This document shows positions 1 to 6,861 of a DNA stretch of 22,892 nucleotides, in pieces. The number at the start of each line of letters is the position of its first letter. Position 1 is the stretch's first letter. The stretch comes from Nitrososphaerales archaeon (lineage in GTDB: Archaea; Thermoproteota; Nitrososphaeria; Nitrososphaerales; CADDZS01). Made by a program: the position numbers and the translations under genes. The notes under the pieces were generated by a model. It saw nothing but the letters and a program-made list of their open reading frames with translations, ran no database searches and was not told where the DNA came from. Location: NCBI GenBank assembly GCA_030043455.1, contig JASHXQ010000187.1, forward strand, positions 1 through 22,892. Reading direction: 5' to 3'.

Positions 1-12
1 ATCTATACGGAC

Positions 13-813
13 TCACGTAGAAAATTCCCCACAAAGGCGGATGATTTGGGCATAATTTTTTGGAGGCACCAATTCCACCCGCATTGAGAGCAAATCATCG
101 GGGAAGGACGACAACCTTTCCTTTCCCAATAATTTCCTTAGCGCTGACGAGAGACGCCTCCCCCTAAAAGAGAAGATGAAATCTAAGATTCTGATCCTGG
201 CCTCAGTAAAATAAGGGATCGATAGGTCTGTAAATGGCACCATACGAATAGCAGCGGACTCTACTTTCGGCGGAGGAGTAAAGCAATCTCTGTTTATTTT
301 GAATAAGAGGTCGGTTTTGAAACTTATTTGAGTCAGTACTGTAACCGCTCTATAAGCCGCATCCCCCGGAATAGCAACCAGTTTGTTGGCAAATTCTGAC
401 TGAACAATGGCAGCGACGAGATTGAATTGGTTTGTCCTCAGCGAGAGCCATCGGATGAACCTCAAAGATTCAGAATAGGGAAGGCTAGTTATGCACGCGT
501 CAAATCTCTCTTTTTTCAATTCGTAGCTAAACGCGTCAGCATGGAGTAGTTTGACATTTTTGAAACCTGAAACCAATCTGTTTGTTATCTGAAACAAATT
601 CCCGTCGATCTCAAAACTCGTAAGACGGACTCCTTTCTCCCCCAGTTTCCGGGTGAGGATGCCTTTACCGGCACCGATCTCGACAACTTTACTATCTTGC
701 CCTAAGTTTGAGGATTCGATCAGCTGATCCGCGATCTCCGGACATACTAGCATGTGTTGACCATATCTGACACGATGCTTATTCGAGAAAGTACTGGAAT
801 GACTTGTCGGCAA
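13..813 (-). CDS. ksgA: 16S rRNA adenine dimethyltransferase (KsgA/Dim1)
   Basis: SAM-dependent methyltransferase that dimethylates the two adjacent adenines in helix 45 of 16S rRNA during small-subunit maturation. Seen: GQHML near residue 19 (family GQ-F/N-L), SAM motif I VVEIGAGKG near 43-51, acidic FEID, HADAF, and FTPPPKVESAA in the C-terminal half. The 266-aa length is usual for archaeal Dim1. Odd: motif IV, normally N-L/I-P-Y, reads SLPYSES, so the Asn that contacts the target adenine is Ser. The start is TTG with no clear ribosome binding site. It follows the DUF655 gene by 11 bases as the last gene of the rpl21e-rpo4-DUF655-ksgA operon, an arrangement known in many archaea. The family call is firm; full activity is an inference. 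Confidence 0.93.
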   Translation of the reverse strand: MPTSHSSTFSNKHRVRYGQHMLVCPEIADQLIESSNLGQDSKVVEIGAGKGILTRKLGEKGVRLTSFEIDGNLFQITNRLVSGFKNVKLLHADAFSYELKKERFDACITSLPYSESLRFIRWLSLRTNQFNLVAAIVQSEFANKLVAIPGDAAYRAVTVLTQISFKTDLLFKINRDCFTPPPKVESAAIRMVPFTDLSIPYFTEARIRILDFIFSFRGRRLSSALRKLLGKERLSSFPDDLLSMRVELVPPKNYAQIIRLCGEFST

Positions 814-824
814 CGATTATCGGA

Positions 825-1391
825 CTAGTGATGAACGAAAAGAGTGATCCGAGATCCGCCGGAGAGTTCTTCAACGATCCTTTTTGACAGAAGCTTTATG
901 GGATCGCGAACTCCTACACGTCTTTCCAAGTCAGCGAAACTCTCGAAAGGCTTTCGCTCTCTTTCGGACACAATCTGTCTCATGAAAGTCTTCCCGATTC
1001 CCGGAATCAGTTCAAGAGCGTGCAACCGAGGCGTCAGAGGCTGTAGGTCGTTAAAGTAAGCTACGAACTGAGGTTCATTATCTGCGATCAACATCTCCAA
1101 AACCGACTGAAGTTCACTTTTTGACTCGTTACTCAATTCATCATAATTTAATTTCCCGAGGACACTTACAATCTTTGTTCGGTTCTCCTTGCCGATTGCT
1201 ATCTTTTCCCCTGCCGCGAAATCAGAGTCTGGGCTAACAAGGATTTCGAGCAGGGTTAGGCGTTCTTGTCCCACAGCCTGCACAAGAGGTCCTTCTCGTT
1301 CCCGAATGATGAAGGATTTACCTCGGGGTATGAAATCGAGCACGTACGCAAACTCTTCGTACTTTTTGGCAGGTGGTGGAGACGTGTACAA
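825..1391 (-). CDS. DUF655 helix-hairpin-helix protein, predicted RNA-binding
   Basis: Archaeal conserved protein of the DUF655 family (COG1491), biochemical role unknown; its place in ribosomal operons suggests RNA binding. Seen: an N-terminal beta-rich half beginning YEEFAYVLDFIPRGK, and a C-terminal helix-hairpin-helix with LELIPGIGKTFMRQI around residues 127-141, typical of nucleic-acid backbone contact. The 188-aa length fits the family. The start is TTG at 1391, supported by GGGAG (minus strand, 1400-1396) four bases upstream. It lies 119 bases after rpo4 and 11 before ksgA. Family assignment is from remembered motif and synteny; function is inference. Confidence 0.85.
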   Translation of the reverse strand: MYTSPPPAKKYEEFAYVLDFIPRGKSFIIREREGPLVQAVGQERLTLLEILVSPDSDFAAGEKIAIGKENRTKIVSVLGKLNYDELSNESKSELQSVLEMLIADNEPQFVAYFNDLQPLTPRLHALELIPGIGKTFMRQIVSERERKPFESFADLERRVGVRDPIKLLSKRIVEELSGGSRITLFVHH

Positions 1392-1510
1392 AGTTCTCCC
1401 ACAGAAAATTGGGCTAATTACACCCCTAGGTTCAGAATCGGTGTACTATCTCGGATGAAAATGATTGATTGGATGTGTTCGGAGCCACCTTCGAGGAGGT
1501 TAGCTACGTC

Positions 1511-1852
1511 TTATTCCGCCAGAATCTTCATTATTTTTTCGACAGTTGCAGTGGGAATGAGCTTGCGCCAACCTGAAGTAAAAACGCGAAGTTCCTCTTG
1601 TGATTTGGGCAGTACATTCACCAGCTCGGTAGCTTCCTCTACGGTCAGCCCACAATCCTCTACAAGAGCCTTCCTGATCTTCTTTGCCTTTTCCGGTTCC
1701 ACCTTGGAAAATTTTAGAAGATAATCCATTGTACGCTTTTGGATTTGATCTGTCTGCTCGGGATCAATTTTGGAAAGAATTTCCTTTGCCTCAGAAATCG
1801 TGATTATTCTCGCCTTTTTTGTAGCGACCTGTTGCTGAGCTTGTTCTGTCAT
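1511..1852 (-). CDS. rpo4: DNA-directed RNA polymerase subunit Rpo4 (RpoF)
   Basis: Archaeal homologue of eukaryotic Rpb4, which forms the stalk of RNA polymerase together with Rpo7 and helps open-complex formation and RNA binding. Seen: 113 aa, all-helical, with ITISEAKEILSKI near the N-terminus, a central YLLKFSKVEPEKAKKI, and the HRDC-like C-terminal half with LTVEEATELVNVLP; length and order match the family. The start is ATG with no evident ribosome binding site. It follows rpl21e by 29 bases, a conserved archaeal pairing that ties stalk subunit and ribosomal protein synthesis. High confidence. Confidence 0.93.
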   Translation of the reverse strand: MTEQAQQQVATKKARIITISEAKEILSKIDPEQTDQIQKRTMDYLLKFSKVEPEKAKKIRKALVEDCGLTVEEATELVNVLPKSQEELRVFTSGWRKLIPTATVEKIMKILAE

Positions 1853-1867
1853 AGGGGTCTGAATCCT

Positions 1868-1889
1868 TCAGTTGAGTTAATCTAACTGA
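1868..1889. repeat. Small inverted repeat after the L21e stop codon
   Basis: TCAGTT (1868-1873) and AACTGA (1884-1889) are perfect 6-base complements around a 10-base spacer, placed across the rpl21e stop and before rpo4. In RNA it could form a weak hairpin that tunes the ratio of the two products. No T-run follows it, so it does not look like a terminator. It could be chance. Confidence 0.3.
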
Positions 1890-2160
1890 GCGGCCTTACG
1901 TGCTCAAGCCGAGCGATGACTGTCTTTTGGGTATCGCCAACTGGTACCAACAACACCAGACTTCGTCTACGAATCTCCTCTATGCTGCCAACAGATCCCT
2001 GAAAACGTCTATGTGGCATCCCCTTTGGCTGTCTGGAATCAACGTCAATGACCACGCGATCGCCGATCTTGTACTCCCTAAGAAAGGCTCCGAGAGGCGA
2101 CCTGGGCTTTCCCCTAAAAACCGCCCTAGTTTTCCTCCGATAACCGCGCGACTTAGGCAT
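1882..2160 (-). CDS. rpl21e: Large-subunit ribosomal protein L21e
   Basis: Archaeal/eukaryal ribosomal protein of the 50S subunit. Seen: the diagnostic N-terminus MPKSRGYRRKTR, an SH3-like barrel region with YKIGDRVVIDVD and GMPHRRFQGSVGSI, and 92 aa, close to the family's usual length of about 95-100. It is the first gene of a four-gene minus-strand operon (L21e, Rpo4, DUF655, KsgA). A TATA-like TTTAAA at 2199-2204 would place transcription start near 2175, giving a short leader before the ATG at 2160. That TATA box sits inside an inverted repeat, described separately. Confidence 0.95.
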   Translation of the reverse strand: MPKSRGYRRKTRAVFRGKPRSPLGAFLREYKIGDRVVIDVDSRQPKGMPHRRFQGSVGSIEEIRRRSLVLLVPVGDTQKTVIARLEHVRPLS

Positions 2161-2189
2161 TTTACGGTAAACTTCCGGCTGAATTTGCG

Positions 2190-2212
2190 CAGAAGCGCTT
2201 TAAATGCTTCTG
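2190..2212 (-). promoter_or_regulatory. L21e operon promoter with TATA box inside an inverted repeat
   Basis: TTTAAA (2199-2204) is the best TATA candidate for the minus-strand rpl21e operon, about 41 bases before its ATG, so start of transcription is expected near 2175. It is enclosed by CAGAAGC (2190-2196) and GCTTCTG (2206-2212), perfect 7-base inverted arms with a 9-base spacer. A regulator bound here would compete with TBP. The promoter call rests on position and composition only. Confidence 0.5.
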
Positions 2213-2318
2213 TTAAAGAATGCCCCGAATTCAAGTTCGTTTGGACAACTCGCTATTTCTTGCTTTGCCCCGCATCCCACTTCCCAAGCGAATTTTTTCG
2301 TATTGAAACGGAGCCGGT

Positions 2319-3029
2319 ATGATGGAGCCTAACAAAGTTGCTGTTCTATTCACCGGCGGAAAGGACAGTACTTACGTCATCGGAAAGCTCCGTTCCCTCG
2401 GGTACCAGGTGACGTGCCTTGTCAGTGTAATTTCCGAGAACCCGGACAGCTATATGCTTCACACTCCTAATATTAGGATCACTCGACTTTCAGCAGAGGC
2501 GCTCAATTTACCAATTGAATTCGGTCTGACAAAGGGTATCAAAGAAAATGAGCTTGCCGATATCAGAGAATCCATATCACAAGCTAAGAAGAAATTCGGC
2601 TTTGACTTTCTCGGCTCGGGAGGACTTTCCAGCGAGTACCAGAGATCCCGGTTGCAGAAAATCGCACAAGATCTGGGACTCTCATCGCTGACTCCTCTTT
2701 GGGGAATTGACCAGGGGAAATACCTGAGTAAATTAGTGTCTGACAAATATGAGTTTATTTTGACGTCGGTCTCTGCAGCCGGTCTGGATGCAAAATGGTT
2801 AGGACGAAAAATAAACGAAAGTGCTGCAACCGAGCTATTGGTCCTAGCAGGAAAATATCACTTTAATCCAGCTTTTGAGGGTGGCGAAGCGGAAACTCTT
2901 GTCGTTGATTGCCCCCTCTTCCTTCTTAAGAAAATCGAGATTGTGGAGTCCGAAAAATTTTGGGACGGATCTCGCGGTCATCTGACCATAAGAAAAGCCC
3001 AGTTGGTCGACAAAATGAGCAATCGATGA
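2319..3029 (+). CDS. dph6: Diphthine--ammonia ligase (Dph6-type ATP pyrophosphatase)
   Basis: Likely performs the last step of diphthamide synthesis on the histidine of archaeal elongation factor 2, amidating diphthine with ATP and ammonium. Seen: PP-loop FTGGKDSTY at residues 11-19, PLWGID near 126-131, and the family signature NPAFEGGEAET at 183-193, followed by HLTIRKA near the end. The 236-aa length fits single-domain archaeal Dph6. Two adjacent ATG codons (2319 and 2322) could serve; GGAG at 2310-2313 sits 5 or 8 bases upstream. It is divergent from rpl21e and 53 bases before srp54. The family is firm; the specific substrate is inferred from characterised relatives. Confidence 0.88.
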   Translation: MMEPNKVAVLFTGGKDSTYVIGKLRSLGYQVTCLVSVISENPDSYMLHTPNIRITRLSAEALNLPIEFGLTKGIKENELADIRESISQAKKKFGFDFLGSGGLSSEYQRSRLQKIAQDLGLSSLTPLWGIDQGKYLSKLVSDKYEFILTSVSAAGLDAKWLGRKINESAATELLVLAGKYHFNPAFEGGEAETLVVDCPLFLLKKIEIVESEKFWDGSRGHLTIRKAQLVDKMSNR

Positions 3030-3047
3030 TTCTAACTTCTCTACACA

Positions 3048-3055
3048 CTTAAATG
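3048..3055 (+). promoter_or_regulatory. Probable TATA box for srp54
   Basis: CTTAAATG at 3048-3055 lies about 32 bases before the srp54 ATG. Transcription would start near 3077, leaving a leader of only about six bases. Position-based call. Confidence 0.35.
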
Positions 3056-3082
3056 AAAGTTCAGACAGTAAGGTAAGATTCC

Positions 3083-4417
3083 ATGCTTGACAAACTGAGA
3101 GAGGGCTTTCAAAATGCTGTAAACCGGCTGGTTGGGGCCCCTTCAATTGACGAGAAAGAAATCAAGGAGTTCGTCAAGGATATCCAGAGAACACTTTTCT
3201 CTGGAGACGTCGACGCAAAAATAGTTCAGGAACTCTCGTCAAAAATCGAAAAAAGGGCTTTGGAGGAAAAGCCCCCACCGGGTCTTCCCAGGAAAGATCA
3301 CGTCGTAAAAATTCTGTACGATGAATTCGTTAAGATCCTGGGAGAGGGGGGTAGGCTCGACCTTCCCACTAATCGAGCTAATGTTATTCTCGTTGTGGGA
3401 ATACAGGGCAGTGGCAAAACCACTACCATAGGGAAGCTGGGTCGCCTTCTTTCTAAAAGAGGTTACAGGGTGGGGGTGATTGCAGGGGACACTTTTCGCC
3501 CGGGGGCAATCACGCAGTTGAAAACGCTTTGTGCGGAAATCAACGTGCCCGTTTTTTCGATAGACAATGAAAAGAATTCGGTAAAGGTCGTCAAAGCAGG
3601 AGCGCAATTTTTTCGGGAACAAAATTCCAACGTCATCATCGTGGACACCGCAGGACGCCACAAGGAGGAGAAGGGCCTTCTGGATGAAATGAAACAGATC
3701 TCGGACGCGATAATTCCAGATTTCTCGTTTCTGGTCTTGGACGGTACGATTGGCAAGGCTGCCTTTGCGCAGGCATCAGCCTTCCACAAAGCTGTCTCGG
3801 TCGGAGGAATCATCATGACCAAGCTCGATGGAGCTGCCAAGGGCGGGGGAGCTCTTGCGGCAACTGCGGCAACGGGGGCGAAGATCTTCTTCATAGGCAC
3901 CGGAGAACGAGTGGACGATCTCGAGAGTTTCAATCCCACCCGTTTCGTTGGCCGCTTACTCGGAATGGGTGATCTTCAAGCTCTTTTGGAAAGAGCAAGG
4001 GATCTCGAAAATGCTGCCGATGAAAAACAGATCAAAAGGATGATGTCGGGCAAGCTTACTATGAACGATTTTCTGCTGCAGATTGAGCAGGTCAAAAAGC
4101 TTGGCTCTCTTCGAAAGATTTTGGAAGCCATGCCCGGATTCTCGCAGGCGAATGTCTCCAACGAGAACATTGAAGAGATCGAAGTGAAGATGAAGTACTG
4201 GAGAGCCATGATTCAGGCCATGACCCCACCTGAACGGGACGATCCCGAGCTCTTGAATTCTCAGCGGATACGAAGGATAGCACGAGGGACCGGAGTGCCA
4301 GAGAGGGACGTAAAGGATCTGCTAACACGGTACAAGCAGGCCAAGTCAGTGATGAAGGCCAGCAAAGGCCGACAGTTTAGAGCAATGATGAAGCAAATGG
4401 GCCGTCAAGAACAATAG
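3083..4417 (+). CDS. srp54: Signal recognition particle GTPase SRP54
   Basis: GTPase of the signal recognition particle; binds signal peptides and 7S RNA and delivers ribosomes to FtsY and SecY. Domains seen: helical N domain (about 1-85), G domain with GIQGSGKT (106-113), DTFRPGA (136-142), DTAGR (188-192), TKLD (246-249) and GTGERVDDLE (272-281), then the methionine-rich M domain (about 300-444) containing the RNA-binding helix SQRIRRIARGTG and the YKQAKSVMK helix. The 444-aa length is normal and all GTPase motifs are intact. ATG start. A six-T run just after the stop (4419-4424) may end transcription. Very high confidence. Confidence 0.97.
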   Translation: MLDKLREGFQNAVNRLVGAPSIDEKEIKEFVKDIQRTLFSGDVDAKIVQELSSKIEKRALEEKPPPGLPRKDHVVKILYDEFVKILGEGGRLDLPTNRANVILVVGIQGSGKTTTIGKLGRLLSKRGYRVGVIAGDTFRPGAITQLKTLCAEINVPVFSIDNEKNSVKVVKAGAQFFREQNSNVIIVDTAGRHKEEKGLLDEMKQISDAIIPDFSFLVLDGTIGKAAFAQASAFHKAVSVGGIIMTKLDGAAKGGGALAATAATGAKIFFIGTGERVDDLESFNPTRFVGRLLGMGDLQALLERARDLENAADEKQIKRMMSGKLTMNDFLLQIEQVKKLGSLRKILEAMPGFSQANVSNENIEEIEVKMKYWRAMIQAMTPPERDDPELLNSQRIRRIARGTGVPERDVKDLLTRYKQAKSVMKASKGRQFRAMMKQMGRQEQ

Positions 4418-4418
4418 A

Positions 4419-4424
4419 TTTTTT
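4419..4424 (+). terminator. T-run after srp54
   Basis: Six consecutive T residues start two bases after the srp54 stop. Archaeal transcription often ends at such non-template T tracts without a hairpin. The 115-base gap to pus10 leaves room for a new promoter. Confidence 0.35.
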
Positions 4425-4532
4425 GGACGAGACTATCTAAGGCATCTGAATCTCAAATATCATAGAGGATCGCATCGAGCGATATTAGGCGCAAAAAGCA
4501 AAACTTTCGAATAACTAGGAGAAATCTAGATT

Positions 4533-5747
4533 TTGAAATCCACAACTCTCGCTTTGCAGGGTTTGCACCTGTGTAGATTGTGTGAAAAAAGGTTGGGTCT
4601 CAAACTGGGGACTGTTGTGGAAGAAGGAACTCTCTGCTACATCTGTGGAGGGGCGATGACTTCGGTGAGGCCGCTTTCGGAAGAGATTGTGAAGAATTTG
4701 AATGATTACGATTATCAGACGTTTCTGATTGGGGCATCAGTTCCCCATACTATCTTGGACAATGACGACGAGCTGCGGTCGAGATTCAAGATCAAGGGGC
4801 GGGATAGCGTAAAATCCCAGATCACAAAGATGCTCAGCCAGGCGGTAAAACTGGAAACCGGAAAGGAGATTAATTATTCCAAGCCTGATCTCACCGTTCT
4901 GGCGTCTCTAACTGATAAGCAGATCTCGGTTAACGTCAGGTCTCTTTGGCTGAGTGGAAAATATGTAAAGCTAAAACGAGGTCTGCCCCAACGGAGCTTG
5001 ACCTGCGAGATATGCAACGGTTTGGGTTGCGCTGGGTGCGGTTATAGGGGTAGCTCACCTGACAGCATCCAGGCGAGGATCACGAACTTTCTTGCTTCCA
5101 CCTTTGGTGGTGAGACCTGTAATTTTGTCTGGATGGGGAGTGAGGATGAAAACAGTTTAGTGAGGACGCCGGGCCGGCCCTTTTACGTGGAGGTAGTTAA
5201 GCCTAGGAAACGATTTGCTATGAAAGACCGACTCGCCCAAAAAAAGACGAAGGTACCCTTTTTCCGCTCAAAAGAGATATTGATCCGAGATCTCGAGCTT
5301 CTCGACAAGAAGGTGACTGAGATTCCAACGTTTGAAATCCAAGCGAAGGTCTTTCTTAGGAAGAAGCCTGAGAGTCCTCCACTTGAAACCGGACAGATTC
5401 GCGCGATGGAGTCCAAGTTCACAAAGGCCGGGGTCAGTGTGCGCCTCTCTAGAAAATTCCGTACGGTCCAAAAAGAGATCCACTGGATTCGAGTAAAAGC
5501 GAAAGATGCAGGCGAATCGGTGGAAGTAAAGGTTAGCTGCGATGGGGGAGTTCCGTTGAAAAAACTAATCTCGGGACAAGACGATACAGTTTCACCGAAT
5601 CTAGGGCAGTACCTCGGCTCATATGAAATCGACCGGGCTCGGCCCTTCGATGTATTGCGAGTGACGATTAAAGCTGGATCTGGCGTAAATTCTAAGGATG
5701 TGTCGGGGAGAGTGTCAGCCTTGGCTGTTCCTGAGCTTGAAGAATAG
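4533..5747 (+). CDS. pus10: tRNA pseudouridine synthase Pus10
   Basis: Makes pseudouridine at positions 54 and 55 of the tRNA T-loop in archaea. Seen: N-terminal zinc site C14/C17 and C35/C38, THUMP-like helical region, a second four-cysteine cluster CEIC-N-GLGCAGC (C158, C161, C166, C169), and the catalytic segment GSEDENSLV with presumed catalytic Asp205, then GRPFYVEVVKPRKR. Family consensus at this site is GRED-x-D-VR; here the Arg is Ser and the downstream sequence differs, a form I associate with thaumarchaeal Pus10. The catalytic Asp is kept. The 404-aa length fits. TTG start, with AGGAG at 4517-4521, 11 bases upstream. Confidence 0.9.
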   Translation: MKSTTLALQGLHLCRLCEKRLGLKLGTVVEEGTLCYICGGAMTSVRPLSEEIVKNLNDYDYQTFLIGASVPHTILDNDDELRSRFKIKGRDSVKSQITKMLSQAVKLETGKEINYSKPDLTVLASLTDKQISVNVRSLWLSGKYVKLKRGLPQRSLTCEICNGLGCAGCGYRGSSPDSIQARITNFLASTFGGETCNFVWMGSEDENSLVRTPGRPFYVEVVKPRKRFAMKDRLAQKKTKVPFFRSKEILIRDLELLDKKVTEIPTFEIQAKVFLRKKPESPPLETGQIRAMESKFTKAGVSVRLSRKFRTVQKEIHWIRVKAKDAGESVEVKVSCDGGVPLKKLISGQDDTVSPNLGQYLGSYEIDRARPFDVLRVTIKAGSGVNSKDVSGRVSALAVPELEE

Positions 5748-5852
5748 CCGCTTTTCGGCAGACAGCGGAGCTTTATCCCTGCTGTAGAAGATCCCTCCGC
5801 CGCCCTTAGTTGAACCTCATCACGGACTCTAACATCTAATCTTAAGATCCAG

Positions 5853-5966
5853 ATGCAGAGCTCAGACGGCTCTTCCAAACGTGTAGAAGTCGGAATTCCT
5901 CCACGCGCATCATCGGGAAATTATCCGGAGCCGAAGAGTAATCTTAAATTCTTTGAATCACCCTGA
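5853..5966 (+). CDS. Possible 37-aa small protein (unrecognised)
   Basis: ATG frame of 37 codons ending in TGA, in the gap between pus10 and grpE. The translation includes EVGIPPRASSG and YPEPKSNLKFFESP, proline- and serine-rich without hydrophobic segments. There is no convincing ribosome binding site. The frame upstream is open only back to a TGA near 5812 and offers no other usual start. I do not recognise it. It may be chance; the composition is protein-like but too short to decide. Confidence 0.2.
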   Translation: MQSSDGSSKRVEVGIPPRASSGNYPEPKSNLKFFESP

Positions 5967-5998
5967 GACCTCTTTGTTCAAAATTGGGCGTTATTCAT

Positions 5999-6025
5999 AG
6001 GCAAGGCATTCTCTTTCTCTTGCCT
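5999..6025. promoter_or_regulatory. Inverted repeat upstream of the grpE promoter, candidate heat-shock operator
   Basis: AGGCAAG (5999-6005) and CTTGCCT (6019-6025) are perfect 7-base inverted arms separated by 13 bases. Arm centres are 20 bases apart, near two helical turns, as expected for a dimeric regulator on one face. It lies 21 bases upstream of the TATA box at 6047. It does not match CIRCE or HAIR consensus sequences as I know them. Confidence 0.45.
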
Positions 6026-6045
6026 GAAGGAGAGCGAACCTTTGA

Positions 6046-6053
6046 GTTTATAT
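6046..6053 (+). promoter_or_regulatory. TATA box of the grpE-dnaK-dnaJ operon
   Basis: GTTTATAT at 6046-6053 is a good archaeal TATA element, about 50 bases before the grpE TTG. Transcription would start near 6076, giving a leader of about 25 bases that includes GGTGA at 6091-6095. Confidence 0.55.
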
Positions 6054-6101
6054 GCAAGCGCGGCCTACTGTAATATCTTTAGCTTTTATCGGTGAAATAA
6101 T

Positions 6102-6779
6102 TTGGCGATTAAAGACCAGCAAAAGAATGGAGATTCTGATTCCGCGGAAGAGTCCCCGCTTCCAGTCACCGCAAATCAGATAATGAATTCTGAAAAAGAA
6201 GAAAAACTGACGGACGAAATCACTGCCCTAATGAACGATCTCGAGTTAGAGCGCCGAAAATCAGTTGAGCTCTCTAATCGAATGAAGTACCTCCAGGCGG
6301 ACATTGCGAACCTGCAGCGGCAGGGAGATCGGAGGGTCTCTGAAGTCAGAAACCAGGTGAAGCTTACTTGGATTCTCGAAGTCCTCTCCATCAAGGAGGA
6401 TCTGGACAGGGCAGTGAGTGTCGCGCGGGAAGCCCAGGAGAAATCAACTCTATTGGACGGTTTACTGCTTGTTACATCGAGAATAGAGAACATTCTGAAG
6501 CTTGAAGTTGTGGAAGTCATTCGCGCTGAGGTGGGGGGTCGCTTTGATCCCAGCGTGCACGAAGCTCTTGCGTTTCAAGAATCGGACAAGGAAGAACAGG
6601 GTACCATACTCGCAGTGATCAGTCCGGGTTACTCGGTTGATGGTAAAGTGATCAAACCTGCAATGGTCGAAGTGGCACGCAGCAAGGAGAAGAAAAAAGC
6701 TGTTGACCAAACTAGATCAAAAGAAAATCTTGAGAGAGAATTGGAAATTGAGGAGGCTACGCGGCAAAAAAATGCGTAG
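6102..6779 (+). CDS. grpE: Nucleotide exchange factor GrpE
   Basis: Co-chaperone that releases ADP from DnaK. Seen: an acidic, disordered N-terminus (about 1-35), a long coiled coil (about 36-120, with YLQADIANLQRQ corresponding to the family's F-x-NY-R region), and the C-terminal beta wing with GGRFDPSVHEAL and VISPGYSVDGKVIKPAMVEVA. Odd: a charged tail of about 30 residues (from SKEKKK) follows where many GrpE proteins end. 225 aa. TTG start with GGTGA six bases upstream. First gene of grpE-dnaK-dnaJ, a bacterial-type set that some archaea acquired; 82 bases separate it from dnaK. Confidence 0.93.
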   Translation: MAIKDQQKNGDSDSAEESPLPVTANQIMNSEKEEKLTDEITALMNDLELERRKSVELSNRMKYLQADIANLQRQGDRRVSEVRNQVKLTWILEVLSIKEDLDRAVSVAREAQEKSTLLDGLLLVTSRIENILKLEVVEVIRAEVGGRFDPSVHEALAFQESDKEEQGTILAVISPGYSVDGKVIKPAMVEVARSKEKKKAVDQTRSKENLERELEIEEATRQKNA

Positions 6780-6861
6780 CGATTGCGAGGACCAAAAGTT
6801 AGGAAAATAATGTTCAGTTGAGAAAGTGGTCGAAGAAAGGAAAAAAGTGAGAAAATAGGAA

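Larger units (their letters stand above)
5748..6101. other. 354-base intergenic region before the heat-shock operon
   Basis: No long reading frame is present. It holds a short hairpin just after the pus10 stop (CCGCT near 5749 with AGCGG near 5763), a 37-codon ATG frame at 5853-5966, a 7-base inverted repeat at 5999-6025, a TATA box at 6047-6053, and GGTGA at 6091-6095 preceding the grpE TTG start. I saw no tRNA arm pattern or clear C/D box pair. Confidence 0.6.

Noticed and set aside
1392..1510. 119-base gap between rpo4 and the DUF655 gene checked for a small gene or RNA
   Set aside because: No sizeable frame with a ribosome binding site and no convincing stem or T-run; it looks like plain spacer.
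5183..5878. 231-aa minus-strand reading frame opposite pus10
   Set aside because: It mirrors the recognisable Pus10 frame, has low-complexity Ser/Thr/Arg composition and no family likeness.
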